Part shown: positions 1 through 10,968 of the stretch, piece by piece | How positions within the stretch are numbered: position 1 is the first letter of the stretch | Layout of the letters: every line of letters starts with the position of its first letter | Source: Sacculina carcini | Lineage: Eukaryota; Arthropoda; Thecostraca; Sacculinidae | DNA length: 64,000 nucleotides | NCBI GenBank assembly: GCA_916048095.2 | Contig: OU696572.1 | Coordinates: 11,243,376 to 11,307,375 of the forward strand | Direction of reading: 5' to 3' | Position numbers and translations under genes: made by a program | The notes under the pieces: model-generated | Told to the model about the DNA's origin: nothing | What the model saw: the letters and a program-made list of their open reading frames with translations, nothing else | Database searches by the model: none

Positions 1-505
1 GTGATACCACTGTCACATCTTGTGCTTTTCAGTTCAGTGTATTTGTTATAGCGCCTGTCATACACGGGCGCGCAGCAGCTACACAGTATAAACACGCAGA
101 CAAAGCTAAAACAGTCAGAGAGACAGAGACAATAATGAGAGACATCTCTACAGAGTCTCTAATATCTACAGAGACAATAATGAAACGAGGGAAGAAGACA
201 CGAATGAGTAAATATTACACAATTTAAGTAACGCAATGAACACAGATGAACACGATTAGCACAGGTTGATGAACATAGTGATGAGTGAATAAAATGTAAT
301 GTAGATGTGCTGTGTGTACAATCAAAGCCGTTTGAATTACTGAAACAACAATTGCAAATATTTTGAAGCAGTCTGGTGCTTCGTGCTTGTAGTTTCTGTG
401 TTGGGACTCTCAAATCCTGTTTACTGAGCTCGATATAAATTCTGATATGGTGTTTGGATATTTTGGGCAATTGTAGCGTCGTGTTTGTAAATTTTTGTGT
501 TTACA
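1..505. other. Gene-poor left edge
   Basis: No convincing coding exon is visible. Around 100-190 there are short direct and inverted repeats built on AGAGACAATAATGA and GAGACATCTCT-like words. The short reading frames on both strands have no recognisable motif. It may be an intron or upstream part of the unidentified gene that continues to the right. Confidence 0.4.
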
Positions 506-870
506 GAGCGATTTAAACCGCCTAGTAGTCGCGGTTATCGTCTGTGTCAGCTTAATTGCCATGGCGACCGCACGCGCGGCGTTTTTGCCGCAGTGGTGCC
601 GCAATTGCACGCGCTGGCCGCCAACGGCACCGAGGTGCGTCACGCGGCCGCCCGGCCCGCCACCACGTGCGGAGTTCAGTGGCCAAGTTGACTCGACCTG
701 AGTTTGTCATGTATCGACGGCGGCGGCGGCGACAATCCAGCTCCTTGCAACGTGCTCTATTGCAGAGAAGAGACATGCGATTTGTGGAGCGACTCACCGA
801 CATGTCCGCCGTGCGCTTCCAGTGTTTTGCCTTCCCTGCAGCCGATAGCCGAGTGTTTGTGCACAGCTGA
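506..870 (+). CDS. Possible upstream exon(s) of the unidentified gene at 1492-4596
   Basis: A GC-rich, exon-like stretch follows two acceptor-like sites (…TTTACAG at about 505 and …GTGTCAG at about 550). One frame ends with a protein-like segment containing LQRALLQRRDMRFVERLTD and VRFQCFAFPAADSRVFVHS (about 735-868). A second frame contains FAAVVPQLHALAANGTEVRH (about 574-635). The two lie in different frames, so either an intron or wrong frame choice separates them. I could not place a good donor after 860. This is probably part of the gene whose later exons phase correctly from 1492 on. Function unknown. Confidence 0.3.
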
Positions 871-1491
871 TGTGTGTCATTCAATGTTGCCGGTCTGTGC
901 GTTGTTCTGCGCCGGAGATCGCCGCTCAAGTCGTCCACTAACAGTATCGTCGGTGATAGGAGTTTACCGGCTAGCAAGAGCCATAACATTTCCTGTCCAT
1001 TTGCCAGCTGAACAGCAATTACAGCCAAGCTTACAACGATGTGCCAAAGATGCAGTGTGTTGGGGGTTTGTTTGCGACCTCGAGCTGCTTGTTCCCCGTG
1101 CTTCTGCTTTGCTCAATGTATCATTGTCGAGTCCAGTCATCATCATATTGCCGGCTTTCATACATCATGTTTCCACTGCTTCTGCTGAGTTCCATCGCCT
1201 TGTTTTGCTTCTATTCCCCCGGCTTGGGGCTGGGGCTCACTGGTTTCTGGCGTGTTTGTCAGAAAAACAGTTTTTGTCTGTTTTCCATTCTGCAAACGCC
1301 AGTTCAAGTATCGCATTTCTTTGCTATAGGAAAATTTGTTTGGAGTTTTTCATTGTTAGTTTTTCGGTTAGTGCACTAAGACAATCCGTTTCTTTCACTT
1401 CATATGCTTCAACATCATCATCAAATGTTGCATCGATTTTGTCTTCCTTGTTGTCTTGGTCGTCTTCGCTGTTGACTCCACTGATGTGTAG

Positions 1492-4400
1492 TGTTGTGAG
1501 CGACCCAGTCTGCCCTGTTAATTCCAATTTGCTGGCGATTTCATTACGCTGGCCGCCGGTCGCTCACTGCTCGCATCTTATTATTCTTCACAATATTGTC
1601 GTGTGCATGGAGGTGCTCTCCTTGCCGTCCTTCACTGACGCTTTGATTTTGCGGCGCTGCTCGTCGCCCGGCGATCCGGTTTCATTTTGCTCTTCTGCTG
1701 AGCTGGCGACCGACTCGGGCCCGGACTCCGACTATTTCTCGATAGTCTCGTCTGAAGAGTCGGCAGACAGGTGAGGCTATGACGTATACGGGTTAGCCAT
1801 GCACGCAGTGTATCCACCACCAGACTAGAAAAATAATCTTGCAAGAAGCGTACACACACACAAACATACATACCAATATTTTGAACTCCGTGGTGTAGTG
1901 GTAGGACACCCGCCTCACAAGCGAGAGGTCCGTGGTTTGAAACCCGGCCCAGGAGAGTTTCTTTGTGTGAATTCTATAATCCAACAGCTCCTGTCCACCC
2001 AACAGTAAATGATGGTACCAGATGTCAGTCATGTGTTGTTTCATGCATTCTGGGGAGGTGGCCCTCTCTAATACGTCTTCCATCCTTGTGGCGCCATGGC
2101 GTGGAGAGGGTCGGTTATGCGGTGGCAGCGAGCTACACGGGACACACCTGTGTGTGTTCATAAGCTTCGGCTTCTTCCCGTGTAGCAGCTGTCACTTGAG
2201 GCCTTTAACCTTTAATCTTTAAAATGCAGCGTTAGTTTTTTTTTGCGTTTTTTATCGGTTTATTTTTGGTAACACTTGCTGTGTATTTGTTTGAATTTGT
2301 TGTCAGTTGTTCGGACGTGGAACTTGGCGATTCTGGTACGCTCATAGCACGTGCGTTATACCTGTCCAGCTGCCCTGAAGACATCATCTGGCCTCGAGAA
2401 TGGCCTTTGCCGCTGCCTTTGTGGTCGCCGGCGCCTGAATGTCTGTGTGTGGCGAGCTGCGACGCACTGAGACAATTTGTGGCGCGTCTTGATCGTCTGC
2501 TCTTGCAGCATCTGCGCGAGTACACGTATGATTCGGTCGATGTGTGGCTGCGTTTTTGGCGCGCATTTAGCGACTGGCGCGCCAGTGGCGAATGTGGCGA
2601 CGTTGGCGCCGAATTTGCCGATTGGAGACGAACGTTCCGCGTGCCGGGCGACAGTGACAGCCTCACGTGTGCCGGTCTGTCGTACAAGTTCCTCGATCAT
2701 TTGGCAGCTGTGGACCCGCTCGCGGCGCGCCATTTCTACACGGTGTCAGTGGAGGAGGTGCGTCATTTTGTGTCTGTTTGTGCGTCGTTATTGTATATGG
2801 ATTATGATTATGATTATTAATTGCAGGCAAATCCAGTAGCATGGGAAGAGTGCAAGCACTATTACCACCCTAAGGTGGCCCCATGTACCGGAAGCGCCCA
2901 AAAGATTCAGAGAGAAAGATAGTTCGAAAAGAAAAAAGTCTAGAAAGAGAGTTGGAAAGAAAAATACAGACGATGTGTATAGCTTAGAATACAACTTGCA
3001 AATAATGTGTGCGACCGCGACATGCTGACAAGTTAGTCTGTTTGCGACCAATTATAAACAGCACTATAATTATAAATAGGATAATATTTTATTGAATTTA
3101 TTTATGGAAATTGAACGAATATTTGTGTGTGGTGTGACAAGTGTGGTAAGGGTTTTTCTTGTCTTGATTTTCCTGTGGCTATGAATTTTGCTGAATGCTA
3201 AGTGCCAGCTTTATATTTGTTCACTATACAATCTCCACAAAATGCCATGTATAAGAACGTTTTTAGCGGTTGCTAGAAGTTTATGAGTGAATTTCGAGCC
3301 TCGTCGTTTGAATATTACCTCATTTTGAATATTATCCACCACTTTTTTGTGTTTTCTAACCAGTTAATTAATTAGAATGTGCTTGTATTGAGTTAAGACT
3401 TTTCTGGAGTATATATTTGGCTCCAATCACCTTGTTCACAATGTTCCTGGACGTGTGTGTGTGTGTGTGTGAGCTAGAGTGTGGAGTTTCCTCTCGTCTA
3501 CACTTCCAACTGTTGTCCTCCGCTGTGCAACGAGAACGACCACGTGTTGTTGGCGTGTCGCTTGACCGTCACTGAGAGCGGCGCCGCGAGACACGGCGTC
3601 TTGCTGGTTGACTCGGGACTCCATGTGTCCAGGACTGTGGTGGTGATGCAGGACGGTCTGTCTCCTCACACCGGTGTGTCCATCAGCACGTGCTTCAGTG
3701 ATCATTGACTAGTTCATTAGTGTTATTTACCATTCACCATTTACATGTGTGAAATTGACTGCTTTGCTGATGAATTTCTCTCTGTTTTTCTGTCCAGTTG
3801 CCGAATGTTGGTAGTTTTATCCTTTGACGGTATTCGATTTGCTGGATATTCAATGAGTGTGGTTGGAAAAAGGCCAGAACAATAGATTGGAACGCATAAA
3901 AAATAATACAATACATGAACTTCAGCAATGCCAAGGTAATTTATGAACTTCCTGTGTGTGTGTGTATGTACGGAGGCAGGTCAATTCACAGTCGGCAGCA
4001 TATCGGCAGCTTTGTATCACAACTACCAATTGTCCGACAACGGGTTGTTTGTGTACAACACGATCACCAAGCAACGAACCGGCTGTCTCGCCAGCAGTTC
4101 TGTATCGTGCATGTTTATTGGCGGCCGTTTTGAGAGCGCATTCTCGTTTGCCGAACATCGCAGCGTCTTCTACCCGGTGCATGCGATCGTGCGACGTTCG
4201 CGGCGCGGTCATCCCTGCGCCGGCGTGTATTTCGACGCGGCTGCGACCAATACGGCGCCCTCTCTCACTCTGTTCTACTCCGCCGACGCTAGCGATGACT
4301 CACCGGCAGCAGTCACCAAGCGGCGCGTGTCTCTTGCCGCCGCCGCTCGTCCTGCTGGTGGGCACACTGTGGTTGAACACCCGGCGGGTGAATGCAGTGT

Positions 4401-4596
4401 TTCTCATTGCGATGCACCCTGTGTTGATCAGCAGCATCAGGAGGCAATTGTGGCGGTGTGTAGGCAGATGGGCGTGAGTGTGCGCCATTTTGAGTTGCTG
4501 GTGCGCCAAGTGACGCCTGCTCTGTTGGATACGCAATTTCGCCAGCTTCTCAGTGATGCCAATCTGCAGATTTTGGACATATCTAAAAATAACTAA
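1492..4596 (+). CDS. Unidentified multi-exon gene, C-terminal four exons
   Basis: Four exons join in a consistent frame: about 1492-1770 (donor GTGAGG, phase 2), 2307-2757 (acceptor GTCAG, donor GTGCGT, phase 0), 3478-3673 (acceptor CTAG, donor GTGTGT, phase 1) and 3980-4596 (acceptor GGCAG, stop TAA). Together they give about 514 codons of a C-terminal part. Visible stretches include an acidic Ser/Asp patch (DSGPDSDYFSIVSSEESAD) just before the first junction, a Trp-rich segment in exon 2 (YDSVDVWLRFWRAFSDW) and a beta-rich segment in the last exon (LSDNGLFVYNTITKQRTG). I recognise no domain and no signal peptide, and the start lies further left. Intron 1 carries a SINE and intron 2 carries an antisense LINE tail about 45 bases after the donor. 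Phase agreement across three introns makes a real gene likely; the name stays open. Confidence 0.6.
1885..2222 (+). mobile_element. tRNA-Val-like SINE, copy 1
   Basis: A tRNA-like head (about 1886-1957) has an A-box-like TGGTGTAGTGG, an anticodon-loop position reading CAC (Val) and a B-box-like GGTTTGAAACC. A body of about 260 bp follows and ends in CTTTAACCTTTAATCTTT. The body is nearly repeated at 63370-63705, which shows a dispersed family. It lies in an intron of the unidentified gene, in sense orientation. The head is degenerate and is not a functional tRNA. Confidence 0.85.
2801..2966 (-). mobile_element. 5'-truncated 3' end of the TAA-tailed LINE (copy 1)
   Basis: Read on the minus strand this matches the 3' end of the LINE at 37985-40699: the segment with GGGCGCTTCCGGTACATGGG, then CCACCTTAGGGTGGTAATAG, ending in an (ATT/TAA)-type tail. 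About 165 bp remain, so it is a heavily 5'-truncated copy. It sits in an intron of the unidentified gene, antisense to it. Confidence 0.85.
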
Positions 4597-6637
4597 CACT
4601 GCTATTTTTCCTATTGAACCTGAATTGTATTTTTCTGTTTTGGCTTTCTTGTCTGTGTATTGTGCTGCTTAATTAAGTGTTTTTGTTCTACTTTCTGTTT
4701 TCATTGGCTTCTATTCCTGGATTTTCTCCCGTAATTTCCCAGTGTAATTGTGGCCGTATTTTATTCTAGTTTGTCTCTCAATATATTGTTATTTACCAGT
4801 TGAACTGTAATTGTTGTGCTCTTTGTGTGTGTGTGTGTGTATGTGTGGTGTCATGTTACCAGAGACTAAGGACAATGGAGTTGGAGGTATCATGTTGTAT
4901 CATGCGTGCAATAATACTTGAAAATATGCTAGTTTGTCTGGTTACCAGAGGGCAGTCTAGTTTTGCTCGTATGCACGTGCTGAGGTGTTGTTTGTATCTG
5001 CTGCCTGCGTCTGATATTATTTCAGGGCCTAGCCCAGAGGTTTAGCAGAGCTGCGTTGTGCTTCATCAATTATTTTCTCTATATTGCTGCCTTACTTTGT
5101 TGCACATGTTTTCTCAGGAGGATTTTATTTGTTGTGTTTCTATTTGGGTTGCAGTAAAGTTAGTTTTCTTGTACACGATTACTGAAAGTTGTCTCGTCTA
5201 TTTGTTATAGGGCTTGAGTTGTATTAGTTAGTTTTGGGTTCTACTTGTCTAGAATCTAGCATCTAGATCTATGACACTGGAGCCTGCAATTATATTCGCC
5301 TTTTATAGCCATTAACAATTGTGATTACGGTTCACCCTGCCCGATCAGTGTTGTGACGTGAATTGTTGTGTTGTGTTTTTGTGCAACATTTGGGCGAAAC
5401 AGGATGAGCTTGTTTGCATGTCGCTCTGGTTTTCGGCTCAGAGACTAATTAAAACATTGATCATTATCGTATCACGTATTTCTCGAACGTCAGTTGTATC
5501 GCTAGCGCCACTTGGATATTTTTGTCTCAAAGACTTGATTGGGTGTGCGCCGAATTAGAGGCAGTAATACACTAACAAATTAATTGTGTTTGGTTGAAGC
5601 AGTTTGCGTGAATTTCACCGATACATTGGATTATTATTTACTATTTATCGTTATATAATAAATGATAATTCAAATTGTGTAAATTAATACCAATACGAAC
5701 GAAGTTGTAGACGAATATTTGGGCATGTATCCGTTGTTTTGGGTCATGTAAGATTCTGCAGCATACTTTAAAATGGCGGAGAAAATATTCCTTTATTCAC
5801 GTATCTGCTTTAAAGTGAATACGCGATTTTATACGAGGGATACACTATTTGGTCGTCATGTTGGTCTATTTTAAATAATAACATGGCTTGTTTTTTTCGC
5901 CTAGTGTTGGCAATTCCAACTTAATACTTGGCAATTTAGCAAATGATCTGGCAACTCCATTCCTAGCACGCCCTCTTGTTACGCAGGTGTTGGGTTTTTT
6001 TGCTCATTCTTTGTAAACATTGGTTTTTATCTCTGTTAATGTATGTGTAAATGTGTATCAAGCGCAAATAAGTTGGTATTTTGTGAGTGCATTTTCGTTT
6101 TTCATGTATGTTGCGTACTTTTTGCTGTGTGTGGTTACTAGTAGGTGTTTTGAATCATTGCCTGGCGCGATTATTCCACTTTGATATGAGCTATAAGCTG
6201 GCAATGTGAAATTTTTATCTGTAACCAAGTATTTATGATCATGCATCAAGTATTATGACACAAGTCTTCAAAAACGTTTAGGCTTTTCAACTGATTGTGA
6301 CCTTGAAGTGGTTGTTGCATTTAACCCAGATGATCAGCTTGCATTTATACAGCTTGCATTTGCCTCATTCGAGATCTCCATTGTCAATACATCAATCTTT
6401 TTTCGCGAGTGGTTCGGCGGCTCAGTCACTGAATTATCGCACCTGTTTTACGGTTGAATCTTGTCCTTGGTTTTCTTGCACAAAATTACTTTGATGAATT
6501 TCATTGTTCTCTAGACTGGAACTTAATGTATGAGTATGCCAAATGATGTGTGGATTGTGTCACATACTACGTCTCACGTCTAATCGCTAAAATAACACGT
6601 CTAACAATATAAATTTGTTGCTCGTGCTCGTAAGCAG
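4597..6637. other. Intergenic / 3'UTR stretch without recognisable genes
   Basis: AT-rich sequence between the unidentified gene and the PINCH gene. It holds a short (TG)n run near 4825-4842 and several small reading frames without motifs. The sequence just before 6638 ends in AAGCAG, which may be the acceptor of PINCH exon 2. An upstream, possibly non-coding, first exon of PINCH may therefore lie here unseen. Confidence 0.5.
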
Positions 6638-6650
6638 GTGGGTGCTGGAA

Positions 6651-9600
6651 ATGCCGCTCGGCGACCCGGATGCCGTGTGCGCGCGCTGCCAGCTTCCGTT
6701 TGGCGCCAATGAGCAGATAGTGAACACGTGCGGCGAGCTATGGCACCCCAACTGTTTCGTGTGTGTCCAGTGCTTCCAGCCGTTCCCCGACGGCGTTTTC
6801 TTCGAGTTTGACGGACGCAAATACTGCGAGCACGATTTTCAAGTGCTCTTCGCTCCTTGCTGCCAGAAATGCAGTGAGTGTGCTGAGTCGCGTTAGAATG
6901 AGAAATACAACGCTGATTTTTTCCAATTTCACGTGCGAAATTGTTTTGCTATCCTTTAATTTGTCGGTCTCACTGACACGTTGTTGGTTATTGTTGGATG
7001 TTTGCATAGTAGAAAATATGCACTTCCACTTCACGATATTATTGTGGAAAACTCACGTAAAATGGTGTGTGTATGTGTTTGCAATTTTGTTCAGCATGTA
7101 CACGCTTGACTTTTCATAGATAATGGCTTGAAATTTCTGGTGTAAAATGTTTATTAATAACATTACCAACTTCCCGGCACGCGCATGTGCTTGTGTTATA
7201 GTTGATCGGTTATTTATTGTTGATCCTTTAATATACTATGATAATTGATGTCAATTTTGACACCAGCAACTCACAGACCCTTTGTGCGTATAACCAACGG
7301 ATTCCTTGTGTTTTATTTTGTGTTTATTCTACCAATATACTATTTTATGTTTATGTAGTATATAGTTGTCGTACGATTTGTCTATGTGTTATTCTTGGAG
7401 CGAGAATCCTCTCGGCTTCTCGTATCTCTGTCGTATTGTGTGTTGTATGCGTGAATTTGTCTACTGTCAATGTCAAATGATGATGTGTCGCGCTGCAGAC
7501 GAGTTTATCGTGGGCCGCGTGATCAAGGCACTGAACGGTAGCTGGCACGCCGACTGTTTCACGTGCGGGCACTGTGATCGCGCGCTCGCTGACACTGGCT
7601 TCGTGAAGCACGGCTCGGCGGCGCTGTGTCATCAGTGTTTCGAGCGAGTCAAAATGGACGCCATTGGTCGTCACGTGTGCCACAAATGCCGGTCTCTCTC
7701 TTCTTCCCTGTTTCTCTCTCTTCCTCCGTGTCTCCATGTCTCTCTCTCTTCTTCCATATATCCATGCCTCTGTCTCTTCCTCCGTGTCTCCATGTATCCA
7801 TGTCTCTTCCTCCATGTCTCCATGTTTCTGTCTCTTCCTCCGTATCTCCATGTATCCATGTCTCTTCCTCCCTGTTTCTCTCTCTTCCTCCTTGTCTCCC
7901 TGTTTCTCTCTCTTCCTCCGTGTCTCCATGTATCCATGTCTCTTCCTCCATGTCTCCATGTCTCTCTCTCTTCTTCCATATATCCATGCCTCTGTCTCTT
8001 CCTCCGTGTCTCCATGTATCCATGTCTCTTCCTCCATATCTCCATGCCTCTCTCTCTTGCTCTGTGTCTCCATGTCTCTCTGTCTTCTTCCATATATCCA
8101 TGTTTCTGTCTCTTGGTGTTCTGTCTCTTCCTCCGTGTCTCCATGTCTCTCTCTCTTCCTCTGTGTCTCCATGTCTCTCTGTCTTCTTCCATATATCCAT
8201 GTCTCTGTCTCTTTCTTCGTGTCTCTCTGTCTCTGTCGCTTCCTCCATGCCTCTGTCTCTTCCTCCGTGTCTCCCTGTTTCTGTCTCTTCCTCTATGTCT
8301 CATTGTATCTTCCTCTATGTCTCTGTCTCTAGCGTATCTTTTCATCTGTTTTATTTTCTATAAATATGATTTATGAACCAGGTGATTGCTATATATTGCG
8401 TGACTGTAGTCCCTATGCACCTTGATCATTAAACGACCAATAGACGACAATATAATTATAATATAAAAGCGCACTGGAGATAAAAGCACGTGAAACGCAG
8501 TGGGAACAATAAAAAGTGGAATTCACGCTGTGTTCGTTCATTATTGGCAGTGGCGTGATTGACGGCGAGCCGCTGAGATTCCGCGGTGAACTCTACCACC
8601 CGTACCATTTCAACTGCAAGGCCTGCGGTGTTGAACTGGACTCAAACGCTCGTGAAGTCAAGTCACGTGCAGGCTACACTTCTATCGAGCTGGTGAATGT
8701 CACACTGTCTGCACTGGTTTACCAGACTGTGGTACTGTTTGCTTTCCTGCTGCTGGCAGGGTACCAGGAGAGGATATTTTCACCAACGATCTTGAGAAGC
8801 ATGTCCTCACAGACGAGAATATTTTGTGCATTCATTGGTTCCTCTAAATGTTCGGCATTTCCGTGCTCTCCGCCAGTATATAGCTTAAGTAGTTTCTTTT
8901 GAAAGTGTGTGTGGCGTGTAGTCACGTGCATTCGTGCTGTCATTGTGTACTGTTTCTCAACATGTTTCTCATATGGTCCCCTTGGGAGCCATGCTATCCT
9001 TTTGAGGGAGCATAGAACCGAAATAAAAAAAATGGGGGCTCACCTAATTTTCTCAGCGATCACTAGAAAATTATGTTGAAGCAGTTTATTTGTTTGTTCC
9101 TTTGTTTGAAAAAAAATCACCGGTGTACACATGGTCCATGAGCACTTCTAGGGTGACCACGCACTGTTTCTGGGGGCTACAAGGACTCGGATTATGTCGG
9201 AGGAGGCCATGGCAAGAAAAATGCTGAGAAAGACGCATTTAGACACGTGTTTGTATGCCGACAGAACGAGCTGTATTGTCTGCGCTGTCACGACAAAATG
9301 GGCGTGCCAATATGCGGCGCTTGCCATCGACCCATTGAGGAGCGGGTCGTCACGGCCATGGGCAAACACTGGCATGTTGAGGTATCTGTCTGTCTGTCTG
9401 TCTGTCTGGCTGTCTGTCTGTCTATCTGTCTGTCAAACTGTTTTGCTGTGTATTTGTGTATGTATTTGTTTGTGTGTTTGTGTGTGTGTTTGTATATTTG
9501 TGTGTGTGTATTTGTGTATGTATTTGTATGTGCATGTATTTGTGTATGTTTTTATGTGTGTGTTGGTGTGTGTATTTGTGTATGTATTTGTTTGTATGTG

Positions 9601-9807
9601 TGGGTGTGTGTATGTATTGTTTGTGTTTGTGTGTGTGTGTATTTGTGTATGTATTTGTTTGTGTGTGTGTGGGTGTGTGTATTTGTGTATGTATTTGTTT
9701 GTGTGTGGGTGTGTGTATTTGTGTATGTATTTGTTTGTGTGTGTGTGTGTGTTTGTGTATGTGTATTTGTTTGTATGTGTATGTTTTGTGTGCGTATGTG
9801 TATGTAT

Positions 9808-9838
<31 letters not shown>

Positions 9839-9985
9839 CTGTCCATCTATTTTGTTGTGTGTTTATTTTGTTGCATGCGTTGTCTTATTGAACCGCCTGA
9901 ATCCCACCATTCTTGCAACTTAAGTGTCGTGAAGTTGGCTGTGTACTGAAATAGCAACACCAATTCGCTAAACCATCCGATCTCG

Positions 9986-10021
<36 letters not shown>

Positions 10022-10562
10022 CAGCATTTCGCGTGTGCCAAATGCGAGAAGCCGTTTATGGGCAGTCGCCATTACGAGCGACACGGCCTGGCCTACTGTC
10101 GCTCAGACTATCAGCTGTTGTTCGGCAACTTGTGTTTTGTGTGCAATGGCTGTGTCGAGGATCAGGTAGTGATGGCGCTCAATAAGGTCTGGTGTCCGCA
10201 TCATTTCGCCTGCGCTCACTGCGACCAACCGCTCAACAAGAAATCCAAGTTCTTCGAGATGGACTTGAAACCGGTGACATTGCTATGTCTTCTCCTTCTT
10301 CTTGCCCCAGATCCTCTATCTCCATGTCCCATCTTCTCCTTCAGATCCTCTGTCTGCATTTCCTATCTTCTCTTTCTCACCAGCTCAGTTCACTCCTTAT
10401 TTCAGTCGATTACTGGCGCTTGTGGCTTCACAGACAATGTGTGTGTGTTTGTGTGTGATGTAGGTATGCAAGCGGTGTTATGAACGCATGCCGCACGAGC
10501 TACGCAAACGCCTCAAGCGTTTTCACGAGAATGAGGTGAGGCCTGGTTATGGCAAGAAGTAG
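6651..10562 (+). CDS. LIMS1: PINCH / LIMS five-LIM-domain focal adhesion adaptor
   Basis: PINCH proteins are LIM-only adaptors that join integrin-linked kinase and parvin at focal adhesions. The exons are 6638(ATG 6651)-6873, 7499-7691, 8551-about 8656/8661, about 9243/9265-9381, 10025-10273 and 10464-10562, which gives about 328-337 aa; vertebrate LIMS1 is about 325. Five LIM domains appear in order. LIM1 has the Cys/His pattern ending in [20 protein letters not shown]2 contains [16 protein letters not shown]3 contains [16 protein letters not shown]4 contains [15 protein letters not shown] and [19 protein letters not shown]5 contains [15 protein letters not shown] and [18 protein letters not shown], near the C-terminus. 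The LIM3 exon 3/4 junction is ambiguous: both phase-consistent choices change the usual Cys spacing. Intron 2 starts directly with a pyrimidine minisatellite and intron 4 with TCTG/TG repeats. The order of the family-specific words makes the assignment firm; the orthologue number is not resolved. Confidence 0.93.
7692..8335 (+). repeat. Polypyrimidine minisatellite filling PINCH intron 2
   Basis: About 640 bp of almost pure C/T on the plus strand, made of variants of TCCATGTCTCTCTCTTCCTC and TTCCTCCGTGTCTCCATG. It begins at the splice donor itself (GTCTCTCTC). Because it lacks stops it is open in several frames on both strands, but those are simple Ser/Leu/Cys or Arg/Glu/Thr repeats, not genes. 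Confidence 0.9.
9382..9845 (+). repeat. TCTG/TG/TTTGTGTATGTA-type minisatellite in PINCH intron 4
   Basis: It starts at the donor with about ten TCTG-like units. It continues as a TG-rich repeat with a recurring longer unit (TGTATTTGTGTATGTATTTG) and ends in a pure TG run near 9815-9838. The cysteine/valine-rich frames across it are repeat artefacts. Confidence 0.85.
9990..10020 (+). repeat. (TG)n run directly before the PINCH exon 5 acceptor
   Basis: About 15 uninterrupted TG units are followed at once by GCAG and exon 5. No pyrimidine tract is present, so the TG run occupies the place of the usual tract. Confidence 0.9.
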
Positions 10563-10936
10563 CATCTTCTGTGTGTGTGTGTTTGAAATTCACCGTTTCA
10601 TTGAGCTCGATCGAACATTATTGTGTTGTTGTGTGTTGTCAAAACACGGGCGCAGTTTGCTGGGGTACTTTCATTTTGATTAGTAATTCGTGTATATTTC
10701 CACACAACTCGCTGATGAATTTTTTTTGTCCCCTCTATGATTTTATTACTTTCTTTTCGCAATTATGTTTCTTTTTCCCTTTCAAAATCTGTTTGTTTTT
10801 TCTCTCTGTCGCGTTCGTTTTGGTCGCCTGGCAAAATGGCGCCATCACTGACACAGAACTTCACTGGAGAAGCCGCCGATTTTGCCGAAGTGAAATAAGA
10901 ACACATGTGGACACATGTAAGAACACTTGCGGCTTG

Positions 10937-10968
<32 letters not shown>

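Noticed and set aside
552-1028. 158-codon minus-strand frame
   Set aside because: Arg-rich shadow of GC-rich plus-strand exon sequence, without motif or splice support.
704-1774. A single 356-codon gene on the plus strand
   Set aside because: Most of it is pyrimidine-rich with intron-like composition and an acceptor near 1491. Only about 1492-1770 phases with the later exons.
1886-1957. Functional tRNA-Val gene
   Set aside because: The head has broken stems and continues into a SINE body that recurs at 63370.
7366-8376. Long frames (up to 336 codons) in several frames and strands
   Set aside because: They lie in the CT minisatellite of PINCH intron 2. Only the first part (7499-7691) is coding.
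9194-9949. Cys/Val-rich 'proteins' over 200 codons
   Set aside because: They come from TG-rich intronic repeats. Only 9243/9265-9381 belongs to PINCH.
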